This document shows, one piece after another, positions 35,969 to 44,473 of a stretch of DNA of 64,000 nt. Position 1 is the stretch's first letter. Every line of letters starts with the position of its first letter. The stretch spans positions 1,550,001 to 1,614,000 of the forward strand of contig CP119326.1 in NCBI GenBank assembly GCA_029202665.1. The letters are read 5' to 3'. Source of the DNA: Candidatus Brevundimonas colombiensis. GTDB lineage: Bacteria; Pseudomonadota; Alphaproteobacteria; Caulobacterales; Caulobacteraceae. Under the pieces are notes generated by a model. It saw only the letters and a list, made by a program, of their open reading frames with translations, was not told the DNA's origin and searched no databases. The position numbers and the translations under genes were made by a program.

Positions 35969-37198
35969 TTACAAGCCTAAGGCAAGATCGGCCTCGGCGT
36001 GATCGAAAGCAGACTCATAGGCGCGGGCCAAGTCCCCGGTGACGCCGACCTCGCGAAACGCCTCACGCCAACGCCGGGCGATCTGCTCGGCGGCCGCTCG
36101 GATCATGGTCTTGGCCTCCTGTTTCGGTATCTCGAAGAAGGCGCTGGCTTTCAGGGCCAGGAGGATAGACCGGTCGTGCGTTCCGCCTTCCATGATCGCC
36201 GTCTCTAGGTGAGGGTTTCGGTCCGGCGCGGGATTGATGTCGAAGGCCGGTGACAGACGCCAGCGCTGGCCGCCGACATAGAGGAAGCCATGGTTCTTGA
36301 GATGGTCGTCCTTGTTAGAGACCAGGATAGTGAATATCAGGCGCAGATAGAGCTCGCGAAAATCCGCTGCAGGATCGGCGCCCCAGCTGCGGATGAAGTC
36401 GACGATTTCCGTATAGGCTCCGAGTTCGGCGCCGGTCTTCAGAAGAGCGGTGCGCGCAGAGATATAGGGGATGCGCGCTCTACCGCGCCGATCAAACCTC
36501 TGGATGAGAGCCACGGGAAAGGTGCTGCCCGCCAGTTCCAGACGCACCTCCGGCGTCCGGATCCCACAGGCCCGAGCCAGACGCAGCGTCGCCACCTCGA
36601 CCCGCTCGATCGGGGCCTGATCGTGGGCCGAAGTGAACTTCGCCAACCAGAGCGCGTCTCCGTCCTGGACATTGGCCTTGGGGCGAGCGCCACCGGAGCC
36701 GCCCGCGCCCGCAAGGGCCTGCATGTCGGCGGCGGAGATGTCCTGCCCCTGTTCATAGGCCCGCGCGATCTGTGTAATCGCTTCCAGATCGACCAGACGG
36801 GGCACCGCCTCGGCCGCGCCTCGAATAACCTCGCCTTCCTCATCCAGGAAACGCAGGGCGCCCTGTCGGCAGGTGTCGTCCGACAGGGTGAGGTATTCAA
36901 ATTCCGACAGGCCGGCGCCGTAGGCCCGCTCGAGCAGACGTCGCCCCCAGGTGTCCGGCGCCCCATCCGAGAAGACGCCGGCCAGAGCATCCCTCATGTG
37001 ACCCGGTTGTCCCGATGCGTAGAAGGATGCGCCATCCAAAGGGAGATCAGGCTGAAGCGCGAAGGCCCGTTCATCCTCGACCCAGTCCGGGTCATAGGTG
37101 AAGTTGGAGAACTGACGCGGTCCGGCATGGGTGAAACGCAGCCGTCCGATCCGGACCAGACTTTCGCCGAGCGAGACCTGCGCTGAAAAGTCCGTCAT
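35969..37198 (-). CDS. hipA: HipA-type serine/threonine kinase toxin
   Basis: A 409-residue HipA-family kinase; the start giving MTDFSAQVSLGESL overlaps the hipB stop (ATGA). The N-terminal subdomain runs to about 110. A Gly-rich ATP loop (GAGGSGGARPKANV) lies near residues 160-175, the catalytic segment NKDDHLKNHG has Asp297-Asp298-His299, and the Mg site is DINPAPD. HipA kinases phosphorylate aminoacyl-tRNA synthetases or other targets and cause growth arrest when free of antitoxin. Length is near that of E. coli HipA (440). It is preceded by hipB, which would repress the pair and block the kinase. Confidence 0.9.
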   Translation of the reverse strand: MTDFSAQVSLGESLVRIGRLRFTHAGPRQFSNFTYDPDWVEDERAFALQPDLPLDGASFYASGQPGHMRDALAGVFSDGAPDTWGRRLLERAYGAGLSEFEYLTLSDDTCRQGALRFLDEEGEVIRGAAEAVPRLVDLEAITQIARAYEQGQDISAADMQALAGAGGSGGARPKANVQDGDALWLAKFTSAHDQAPIERVEVATLRLARACGIRTPEVRLELAGSTFPVALIQRFDRRGRARIPYISARTALLKTGAELGAYTEIVDFIRSWGADPAADFRELYLRLIFTILVSNKDDHLKNHGFLYVGGQRWRLSPAFDINPAPDRNPHLETAIMEGGTHDRSILLALKASAFFEIPKQEAKTMIRAAAEQIARRWREAFREVGVTGDLARAYESAFDHAEADLALGL

Positions 37199-37578
37199 CA
37201 GAAGGCCGCCCCGTCCGGATCCACGATGTCCGTTCCCGCGCCCGCCGCCTTCGCATCCGAGGATACGGCCCTGCGCAGGCGCGCGCTGGACGATCGTCCG
37301 CGCTTGAGCAGGCGTTCCTCGGAAAGCGCCAGGCCGAGATCGTCGGACCGGATGTCGATCAGATCGGCAAGCCGATCGACAAGGCCCAGGGCGACGAGAA
37401 CATCGGCTAGGGTCCCGAGCCCTACGCCGGCGTCGCCTTTCTCGAGGCGCGTCAGGGTGCTCGGCGAGGTTCCCGCCCGCACGGCCAAGTCCGCAATGGC
37501 CATACGGCGTCGCAGCCGGGCTCCCCGCAGATCGCGGCCCAGACGTTCCAAGGCGGGTTTTGACTTGGGCGATCCCAT
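37198..37578 (-). CDS. hipB: HipB-type XRE antitoxin and repressor
   Basis: A 126-residue DNA-binding protein with an XRE helix-turn-helix (about 22-80: RRRMAIADLAVRAGTSPSTL, then LEKGDAGVGLGTLADVLVAL). A C-terminal tail (about 85-126), rich in Ser/Arg/Ala, follows. It overlaps hipA by four bases, the usual antitoxin-first order. HipB-like proteins bind their own operator and neutralise HipA. The upstream region has AAGCCT/AGGCTT arms 33 bp apart that could be operators. Confidence 0.9.
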   Translation of the reverse strand: MGSPKSKPALERLGRDLRGARLRRRMAIADLAVRAGTSPSTLTRLEKGDAGVGLGTLADVLVALGLVDRLADLIDIRSDDLGLALSEERLLKRGRSSSARLRRAVSSDAKAAGAGTDIVDPDGAAF

Positions 37579-37602
37579 AAGAGCACCGTATGTGACAAAC
37601 TG

Positions 37603-37648
37603 TAAGCCTCAATATGCCATATATGATCAATTAAATCGATATAGGCTT
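37603..37648. promoter_or_regulatory. Candidate hipBA promoter/operator region
   Basis: AAGCCT at 37604-37609 and AGGCTT at 37643-37648 form an inverted pair around an A/T-rich segment with TATATGATCAATTAAATCGAT. This suits an autorepressor site and promoter just upstream of hipB. It is a by-eye assignment. Confidence 0.35.
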
Positions 37649-37779
37649 TCTTGAAGACGTTACGCCGAGGGGCACGCCGTCGTCACCGCTTAAAGGGCGA
37701 TTTCGAGCGATCCTTCCGCAGCGTAAGGGGAAAATCGCGCGATATCGGAAGAACGAAAAGGAAAGAAAATGGGAACTGT

Positions 37780-37798
37780 GTGTGCAAATTTCGCACAC
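37780..37798. repeat. Small dyad GTGTGC / GCACAC
   Basis: A 6-bp inverted repeat (37780-37785 with 37793-37798) around AAATTTC, close to the right att copy. It may be a protein-binding site; no more can be said. Confidence 0.35.
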
Positions 37799-37807
37799 GC
37801 GCACTCG

Positions 37808-37835
37808 TAACTTATTGAATTAAATCAATAAGTTA
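37808..37835. repeat. 11-bp perfect palindrome beside the right att copy
   Basis: TAACTTATTGA (37808-37818) and TCAATAAGTTA (37825-37835) pair perfectly around ATTAAA. It lies six bases left of att copy B at 37841. It is unusually A/T-rich for this genome. It may bind a recombination factor or end a transcript. Confidence 0.6.
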
Positions 37836-37840
37836 TCCGA

Positions 37841-37911
37841 TCCATCATCGGCGCCACGGACAGCCTACGATCTTGATTTTTCAGCATTACTTCAGTAAGA
37901 TCAAAAAGTTG
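37841..37911. repeat. Attachment-site direct repeat, copy B
   Basis: 71 bp that match dusA codons 1-16 and 24 bp upstream, with six differences from copy A. It encodes a diverged dusA start (MLKNQDRRLSVAPMMD). Similarity to the other copy goes on, with gaps, through an integrase start at 37988 and ends near 38098. Confidence 0.8.
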
Positions 37912-37987
37912 TAAGGCGGCGAGGGCGCTAGATTTTACGCCGTCTTCTCTGGAGTTTCGACAACTCATCACACAGGCCGCACGCGAA

Positions 37988-38131
37988 ATGGCGACGTAGT
38001 CGACACTTCCATCCGGAACATGGCGGATTCAGGTGGGAATGAAAGGTCGCTATATAGGCGAGACCTTTCTCGAACGCGATGATGCGAGGCGATACATCCA
38101 TGGCCGCCGTCATAATCTCTGAATCAATGAG
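37988..38131 (+). pseudogene. Second integrase, N-terminal remnant with nonsense codon
   Basis: From the ATG at 37988 the frame reads M-A-T, then a TAG stop where the intact integrase has Tyr4. It then continues in the same frame with STLPSGTWRIQV, KGRYIGETFLERDDARR, clearly homologous to residues 5-36 of the intact integrase. Similarity ends near 38098 and the frame stops at 38131. The rest of the gene is missing. It marks a second related element inserted in the same place. Confidence 0.8.
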
Positions 38132-38449
38132 TCCTGAGCCCGGCTGAGTAAGCGCGGCAAGGGCGCATTCGCTTGATCGCAATGGCGACCAGGTTTCCAG
38201 GGGCTTTCGTGAACGTATTGCGCCAGCAAGGCATTAGGGCGTCATTCCGTGCGTCATGTCGCACTGCAGCATCGGGTAATGGAATAATCGACTGAATGGC
38301 GACGTCGCGCCAGATTGGTGCAAGCTTGAAGACCTAATGGTGACGGTGTCGCGACAGGTTTGTCGCAGGCGCGTCGGGGAAGGGCGTGTCGGCGCACGGC
38401 TGTCTGGCGAGGAGCAATCGCATCGGCCGAGGGCTGGTCTGGGGGAACT
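38132..38449. other. 318-bp unassigned region after the integrase remnant
   Basis: No convincing gene. A palindrome, GCGACGTCGC at 38299-38308 inside TGGCGACGTCGCGCCA, has the central CG of LacI-type operators and may relate to the receptor gene that starts at 38450. Otherwise I see nothing. Confidence 0.35.
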
Positions 38450-40161
38450 GTGACGACGCGTGGAATGATGACTTCCGTTTTGGCGCTGGCCATGAGTGCG
38501 GGTGCGGGAGGTGCCTGGGCGCAGGCGAGTGCGACGACAGCTGCAAACCCGCAGGTGACGGCGCGCACGTCGCCCGCGCAGACCAGCAATGAGCCGGCTG
38601 AGGTCGAGCAGGTTCAGGTTACCGGAAGCCGTCTGCGAAATGGAGATGTCACGGCAAACGTTCAGGTCATCACTGAAGAGGAAATCAAGGCGCGTGGCGT
38701 CACCTCGATCGAGGAGTTGATCCGCACCCTGCCGCAAAATGTAGCTAATGTCGGGGCCTTGACCAATGCGCGCGCCAAGGGACCTCTGCGGGACCGCACG
38801 GCACCGGTACGCGCCTGGGCGCTGGGTGTCTCCGCCGCCAATCTAGGCGGCATGGGCGCGGGCAATACGCTGGTTCTGGTCAATGGTCGCCGGGTCGCCG
38901 GCGCAGCCGGGATCGAGGACGGCTTCGCCAATCTGAACGGCATTCCGTTGAGCGCTATAGCCCGCGTCGAAATCACGACTGGCGGTGCGTCCGCAGTTTA
39001 CGGTGCGGACGCCACGGCGGGCGTCATCAACTTCATTCTGAAGCGCGATTTCGTCGGCACGACGGTGACGGCTCAGACCGAGTATTCGAATAACGGCGCG
39101 GACAACAGCCGCATCAGCCTGTTTTCCAGTTACAGCTGGCGCGGCGGCAATCTGACAGGCACGTTGGATTACAGTCGTCGCGACCCGATCCTTAATCGCA
39201 AGACCGGCTACGTCACCAACGACTATTCCAGCTATTACAGCGGCAATCCCAACTGGGATCGACGTAGGTCTACGCAAGGTCTCCAGCCCGGCGTCATCGA
39301 CCAGCCTCAGTATGTATACGATCCAAGCTTGGGGTATTCCGTCTATACGCCCCGTGGCCTGACCGTTCGTCCTGGCTTCACCGAGCGTCCGGCGATTGCG
39401 GACTTCCTGACCATCGGACGTGAACCCCTGCCTGACTTCGTGCCGAAGTATGCGGGCAACGAGACGGAAAACGCCAGTCTGACCCTGAATTTTGAGCAAA
39501 AATTGACCATTTGTCTGAGTGTTTTTGACAGCGGACTGTATTCGCGCTCAAAAAATACTCAGGAGATCGAATTTTCGGGCATTCGCCTCACTATGGCTCC
39601 GGGTCAGTATTATAACCCGTTCCCGGCCTACAATTTCAGCACATTCAGTCCTGGCGTCGATGTCTATTATAATCCTCGTTCCGAGGTGGAGGCCGGTATT
39701 CTAACCAGCGAGCACATCGAGAACACCTACAAGTCCTGGAACATCAATGCGGGCGTTCGTTTCAAGCTGAACGACGAGAACCGGATCGAGGCCAACTACA
39801 CTACGTCGCAATCGGTATCCGGCGGCGATCAAATGGTGTTCAACTCACTTGCAGATTTCGTTAGGAATTCCTCGTCACCGACAGGCTTCTCGTGCTACAA
39901 TTTCCTGATCGCGAACAATCGCTACGCGGCGAATGTGCGTGACGGCATGAGGGCGGCGTTCGATCGCCAATGTCTGGCGCTCAGCAGCGCGAACGCCAGT
40001 CAGGCTTTCAACCCATGGAAATCGACGGCCGACGGCGGCGGTTCGAGTATCGCGGACTTCTATTATCGCGACGCGCGTGAAGGTCGATCATCCCGTCTGG
40101 AAACCTACGACGTTCAAATGAACGGCGTCTTGAAGACACTGCCGGCCGGCAAGGTTTACTC
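38450..40161 (+). pseudogene. TonB-dependent receptor, 3'-truncated at a fusion point
   Basis: A GTG start after GGGGGAA gives a signal peptide (MTSVLALAMSAGAGGAWAQ) and a normal plug (VQVITEEEIKARGVTSIEEL, VLVNGRRVAGAAG, RVEITTGGASAVYGADATAG) with the start of a barrel. The receptor reads well to about residue 570 (TLPAGKVYS) and is then joined out of frame to histidine-kinase sequence near 40158-40165, reading nonsense to a stop at 40513. The last third of the barrel is missing, so it cannot form a working pore. The plug class is that of LacI/sugar-type receptors. It is probably island or flank DNA joined by a deletion. Confidence 0.85.
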
Positions 40162-40458
40162 GGTAATGTGGTCGACAACGCCTTGTCCTTCTCGGCCGAA
40201 GGCCAGAGGGTCACGGTCAGGCTGGACAAGGACGGCTGGGTGCGCGTTCGCGATCAGGGTCCGGGCATTCCCAAGGAGCAGATCAAGGACCTGTTCGAAC
40301 CCTTCACCCGCTTTTCGACCGGGCGCAGCGGCTATGGCCTCGGCCTCGCCATCGTCAAGGCTGTCGTCGAACGCCATGACGGCGCCGTTGAGGTCAAGGC
40401 GGCGGAGGCCGGCGGGGCCGAGGTGTCGCTGCGTTTCTCGCCCGCGACGCCGGGCTGA
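40159..40458 (+). pseudogene. Sensor histidine kinase, C-terminal ATPase tail only
   Basis: In the frame starting at 40159 the sequence reads LGNVVDNALSFSAEG (N-box), then VRDQGPGIP (G1), FEPFTRFSTGRSGYGLGLAI (F and G2 boxes), to the stop at 40458. That is only the last ~99 residues of a HATPase domain. The sensor, HAMP and His phosphotransfer parts are missing, replaced by receptor sequence. It matches a resident two-component gene whose 5' end was deleted. No start codon or ribosome site of its own is clear. Confidence 0.85.
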
Positions 40459-40537
40459 TTGCGCCCGCTCCCCAAACTTGCGGCGCCAGCTTCCGATCAG
40501 CTTGCGATCTTAGCCTGAAAGGAAATCGGAGGTCGCC

Positions 40538-41473
40538 TTGCTCGTTTCCCTTCTCGCCACCGTCACGCTGAGCGCCGCCCATGGCGCCGTTCACAGCCCA
40601 GCCCAAACTGCTTCGCCTGCGGCGGCGTCCGCTGCCGATCGCGCGCCGGCCGTATCGCCGTCCCGGTCCACACCTCTGTCGCGTGACACGCGGGGGCGAC
40701 CGATCATCGCGGCGACGATCAACGGACAGGGGGCCTACGCCATGGTGCTGGACACCGCGGCCCAGACCAGTCTTGTCACCGCGCCGCTGGCGCGCGACCT
40801 GGGTCTGCCCGCGCTGGGCCAGCAGATGAGCATCGCCGGGGCCAGCGGTCAGGTTCAGGCCGACCTCTACGGCGTCGATCGCTTCTCGACGGATCTATTC
40901 GACGCCGAGGGTGTCGCCTTGCTCGCCCTTCCCAACGCCGGCGCCACCGAGGCGCGCGGCATCGTGGGGATGGAAATGTTCGCCGGGGGGCGGCTGACGT
41001 TCGACCCAGCCGCTCACGCCGTCACCTATCAGCCGTCGGATGCGCCCGCTGAAGGCTACGCCGTCGTCAAGGGGCGGCTGGACGAAACGGGTCTGCTGGT
41101 CGTGCCGGTGGAAATCGACGGCGTGGCGTTCGACGCCCTGGTCGATACGGGCGCTGCGGTCTCGGTCGCGTCGGGCGGCGCGCTGAAAGCGCTGGGCTGG
41201 GGTCCGAATGATCCGCGGCTGAAGCCCGCCGGCGCCATCACCGGTGCAGGACGTCAGGAAACGTTGGTCCAATCCGGCCATGTCGGCCTCGTTCGGCTCG
41301 GCCCGGTTAATTTCCGTGACCTGAACCTGGTCTTCACGCCGGATGTCCCGGCGGAAAAGGCCGCCGAAACGGCGCCCAAGCCCACTCTCATCCTAGGCTC
41401 AGACCTGCTTGGCGCGCTCGACGCTTTCGCCCTCGACTTCCCCAAGGCCGAACTGCTGATCCGCGTTCCGTGA
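40538..41473 (+). CDS. Two-lobed retropepsin-like aspartic protease (exported)
   Basis: A 311-residue protein with a TTG start, chosen because GGAGG lies five bases upstream. The first 18 residues resemble a signal peptide. The mature part has two retropepsin-like lobes, each with an Asp motif: Asp72 in VLDTAAQTSLV and Asp203 in LVDTGAAVSVA. A single chain with both lobes could form the active site without a homodimer, as in pepsin-like enzymes. A C-terminal ILGSDLLGALDAFALDFPK motif is typical. It stands 79 bp after the kinase tail. Substrate unknown. Confidence 0.83.
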   Translation: MLVSLLATVTLSAAHGAVHSPAQTASPAAASAADRAPAVSPSRSTPLSRDTRGRPIIAATINGQGAYAMVLDTAAQTSLVTAPLARDLGLPALGQQMSIAGASGQVQADLYGVDRFSTDLFDAEGVALLALPNAGATEARGIVGMEMFAGGRLTFDPAAHAVTYQPSDAPAEGYAVVKGRLDETGLLVVPVEIDGVAFDALVDTGAAVSVASGGALKALGWGPNDPRLKPAGAITGAGRQETLVQSGHVGLVRLGPVNFRDLNLVFTPDVPAEKAAETAPKPTLILGSDLLGALDAFALDFPKAELLIRVP

Positions 41474-41900
41474 CCGGCGCCGTGGCGCAGTCAGCTTGAG
41501 TGCTCGCCGCTTATCCAGAGGGTTGTCGGCTTAATTTCGCCGGCCGTGCATCCTCAACCCTGCGCCGCCCGCGATGTTGCCGATATCGAAAGCGATGGGG
41601 TTCAGCAGTCGTGGCATCGGCCCTGCGACCTTCTTGAGGCTCGATGGAAAACGGCGGGGCGGGATGATCAAGAGGGCGGGGCCAGCGCGGACGCCGCGGC
41701 ATGGCGGAAGTCGGAGGGGATAGGCCAGGAGGCCGGCCCGACCTGATCCCTGTCCCAACCCGAGCTGTCTCTCAGCCCACCAGGGTGATCAGCCATCACC
41801 GGCGGAGGTGCTGATTGTCAGGGCTTTGACGACAAGTCTCAGCGTTTAAGCGCCACAGTTCTGGATCGTCTGACGGAGTCCCTTGCCAATCAGGCTGTAA
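41474..41900. other. Intergenic stretch before the first GH3 gene
   Basis: No gene is recognised in this 427-bp region. A weak reverse-strand frame (41531-41758) has some protein-like sequence (AFDIGNIAGGAGLRM) but no known match and may be decayed. The LacI-type operator at 41901 closes it. Confidence 0.4.
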
Positions 41901-41915
41901 ATGGTAGCGTTGTCA
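41901..41915. promoter_or_regulatory. LacI-type operator, site 1 (before GH3 gene 41965)
   Basis: ATGGTAGCGTTGTCA, with central CG and quasi-symmetry TG...CA, ends 49 bp before the ATG. It is one of five near-identical sites before catabolic genes in this window. Confidence 0.7.
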
Positions 41916-41964
41916 GTGGGGATAGGTTTAAGAGCCGCGAAAAGTTGGTTCATCGGGGGAAGAG

Positions 41965-44460
41965 ATGATTCAGAAAATGATCAGCCGCGTCGCGTTGGTG
42001 GCGGCGGTCTCGTCGCTGGCGATGTCAGCTTCGGCGCAGACGGTGCGAGATGTCGCATCATCGCAGGCTCATCCGGCAATCTGGCCGCATTCCGCCAGCC
42101 CTTCTGTCCTATCTGACCCCGAAAGCGAAGGTTTCATCGCCGCATTGCTGGCGCGGATGACCATCGAGGAAAAAGTCGGCCAGACCATTCAGGCCGATAT
42201 TGCATCGATCCGCGCGGAAGATTTGCTGAGATATCCGCTGGGTTCCGTTCTTGCTGGCGGCAGTTCCGGGCCCGGCGGCGATGACAGGGCTTCGGCGACG
42301 GCATGGGTCGACCTGATCCGTGGGTTCAGAGAGGCCGCGCAGCAGCGTCCCGGCGCACAGGTGCCGTTGATGTTCGGCATCGATGCCGTTCATGGCAACA
42401 ACAATGTGCCGGGCGCCACCATCTTCCCCCACAACATCGGATTGGGCGCGGCGCGCGATCCGGATCTCATCCATCGAATTGGAACGGCGACGGCCCAGGA
42501 AGTGGCCGCCGTTGGCGCTGAATGGACGTTTGGGCCGACGCTGGCGGTTCCGCGCAATGATCGCTGGGGCCGGACCTACGAGGGATACAGCGAAAACCCT
42601 GAGGTTCAGCGATCCTATGCCGCCCAGATGACGCAAGGGCTGCAGGGGAGTCTGGAGGCTGGCCGCCCGGTCGACCCCTATCACATTGCAGGCTCGGCCA
42701 AGCATTTCCTGGCTGACGGAGGGACGACCGATGGTCGCGACCAGGGCGATGCGGAGATGTCCGAGCAGGAATTGATCGATATTCATCTGAGCGGATACAC
42801 CCAGGCCATCGACGCCGGAATCCTGACGATCATGCCGTCGTTTTCCAGTTGGAACGGGGTCAAGGTGACGGGCAATCGGTCATTGCTGACCGACGTCCTG
42901 CGTGGTCCGCTCGGCTTCAAGGGCTTCACGATCGGCGACTGGAACGCCCATGGTCAGTTGCCGGGATGTTCGAATACCAGCTGCGCCCTGGCGTTCAACT
43001 CGGGCCTCGACATGTTCATGGCGCCGGATAGCTGGCGAGGCCTGTACGACAACACGCTCGCTCAGGTGCGTTCCGGCGAAATCCCTATGCAGCGGCTGGA
43101 TGAGGCGGTGACGCGGATACTTCGCGTCAAGGTGAAACTGGGCCTGTTCGATGCGAAGCGGCATGAGATCGCAGGGCGTCTCGATCTGCTCAACACCAAC
43201 GAGCATCGCGCGCTTGCCCGAGAAGCGGTGCGCAAGTCCATCGTGCTTCTGAAAAACGAAGGTTCGGTTCTGCCCATTCGTCCCGGGGCGCGGGTTCTGG
43301 TCGCTGGGCCGGCCGCGGACGATATCGGTCGGGCGTCCGGCGGATGGACCATCAGCTGGCAGGGCACGGGCAACAAGAACACCGACTTCCCGCTGGGCCA
43401 GTCGGTCTTCGGCGGCATAGAGGAATCGGTCCGCGAAATCGGCGGTCGCGCAAATCTGAGCGGTGACGGCAGTTTCAGCGAGAAACCCGACGTCGCCATC
43501 GTCGTCTTCTCCGAGCAGCCCTATGCCGAAACCCTGGGGGATGTGCGGAACCTGGAGTATCGGCCTGAGGAACCCCTGGCCATCCTGCGACGTCTGAAGG
43601 CGGCGGGCATACCGACCGTGTCGGTCTTCCTGTCCGGACGCCCCTTGTGGGTCAATCCCGAGCTCAACGCATCCGACGCCTTCGTCGCGGGATGGCTGCC
43701 AGGCAGTCAGGCGGGCGCCGTGGGCGAGGTGCTGGTGGCCGGGCGCGACGGCAAGCCCCGCAATGACTTCGTCGGGCGCCTGTCGTTCTCATGGCCCAGG
43801 ACGGCGGTCGGAGAGCCGCTGAACATCGGCCAGCCAAACTATGATCCGCTGTTCGCCTATGGATACGGCCTGACATATCGGACGCCTGGTCATGTCGGCG
43901 CTCTGTCCGAAGAATCCGGCGTGGCGCCGGTCATCGTCAATCTGGATCGGCTCTTTACGGGCGGCGGCGCCCAGGCCCCCTGGACGCTCACATTTCGAGA
44001 CATGGCCGGCGTCACCGAACTGGGGACCGAGGCCCTGACCACGCCCCAGGGCGTGGTCTATGCCAAGGTTGATTCCAGCGCGCAGGAGGACGGTTTTTCC
44101 CTGACCCTGCCGCAAGGCGGAATGGTCCAGATCGCCGGTGACGCCAGTGACTTCTCGCCCGTGGCGGAACGGGCGCTGACGTTCAGGCTGCGGCTGGATG
44201 CGGCGCCGGCGGCGTCAATGATGGTCGGCATGGGCTTCTCGTTGCTCGATCTTCAGCCCTTGCTGCCGGGCGTCGGCGAATGGAAGACCCTCTCGATACC
44301 CCTGTCATGCCTGACGGCGGCTGGCGTCGATCTGTCCTCGGTGGATCACCCCTTCACCCTGATGACCATGGGACCGGCGCGCCTCTCGCTCGCCGACATC
44401 GTGATTGCGGCGCCCGCGCCGGGCGCCGTCTGTCCGCCGGTCGCAAGAATGGGCCTGTGA
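41965..44460 (+). CDS. Exported glycoside hydrolase family 3 (ExoP-like beta-glucosidase/glucan glucohydrolase)
   Basis: An 831-residue enzyme with a signal peptide (to about 25, SLAMSASAQ). The GH3 N-terminal barrel (about 50-395) has the KHFLADGG motif (sugar binding) and nucleophile Asp325 in IGDWNAHG; the GH3 C-terminal sandwich domain follows (about 440-640). An extra C-terminal beta domain (about 660-831) resembles that of ExoP-type enzymes. It likely releases glucose from beta-glucosides or short beta-glucans in the periplasm. A LacI-type operator lies 50 bp upstream, tying it to the 52-63 kb GH3/TonB genes. Confidence 0.92.
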   Translation: MIQKMISRVALVAAVSSLAMSASAQTVRDVASSQAHPAIWPHSASPSVLSDPESEGFIAALLARMTIEEKVGQTIQADIASIRAEDLLRYPLGSVLAGGSSGPGGDDRASATAWVDLIRGFREAAQQRPGAQVPLMFGIDAVHGNNNVPGATIFPHNIGLGAARDPDLIHRIGTATAQEVAAVGAEWTFGPTLAVPRNDRWGRTYEGYSENPEVQRSYAAQMTQGLQGSLEAGRPVDPYHIAGSAKHFLADGGTTDGRDQGDAEMSEQELIDIHLSGYTQAIDAGILTIMPSFSSWNGVKVTGNRSLLTDVLRGPLGFKGFTIGDWNAHGQLPGCSNTSCALAFNSGLDMFMAPDSWRGLYDNTLAQVRSGEIPMQRLDEAVTRILRVKVKLGLFDAKRHEIAGRLDLLNTNEHRALAREAVRKSIVLLKNEGSVLPIRPGARVLVAGPAADDIGRASGGWTISWQGTGNKNTDFPLGQSVFGGIEESVREIGGRANLSGDGSFSEKPDVAIVVFSEQPYAETLGDVRNLEYRPEEPLAILRRLKAAGIPTVSVFLSGRPLWVNPELNASDAFVAGWLPGSQAGAVGEVLVAGRDGKPRNDFVGRLSFSWPRTAVGEPLNIGQPNYDPLFAYGYGLTYRTPGHVGALSEESGVAPVIVNLDRLFTGGGAQAPWTLTFRDMAGVTELGTEALTTPQGVVYAKVDSSAQEDGFSLTLPQGGMVQIAGDASDFSPVAERALTFRLRLDAAPAASMMVGMGFSLLDLQPLLPGVGEWKTLSIPLSCLTAAGVDLSSVDHPFTLMTMGPARLSLADIVIAAPAPGAVCPPVARMGL

Positions 44461-44473
44461 AGGCGTCGCCTGA

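Larger units (their letters stand above)
29633..37911. mobile_element. Integrative element at dusA (about 8.2 kb between att-like repeats)
   Basis: The element runs from the dusA 5' end to a second copy of the same sequence. Cargo in order: tyrosine integrase, AAA+ ATPase, subtilase, an unknown reverse-strand gene, and hipBA. Integrases that sit next to and target the 5' end of dusA are a known class. The right repeat carries a diverged dusA start (M-L-K-N-Q-D) and a broken integrase start, which points to an older related element in tandem. The right limit of the full island lies somewhere before about 40160, where a deletion has removed it. Confidence 0.75.

Noticed and set aside
37988..38182. 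Second functional integrase gene
   Set aside because: The frame has a TAG at codon 4 and loses similarity near 38098, so it is only a remnant.
41531..41758. Reverse-strand frame in the gap before the first GH3 gene
   Set aside because: Some protein-like segments, but no start context and no recognisable family.
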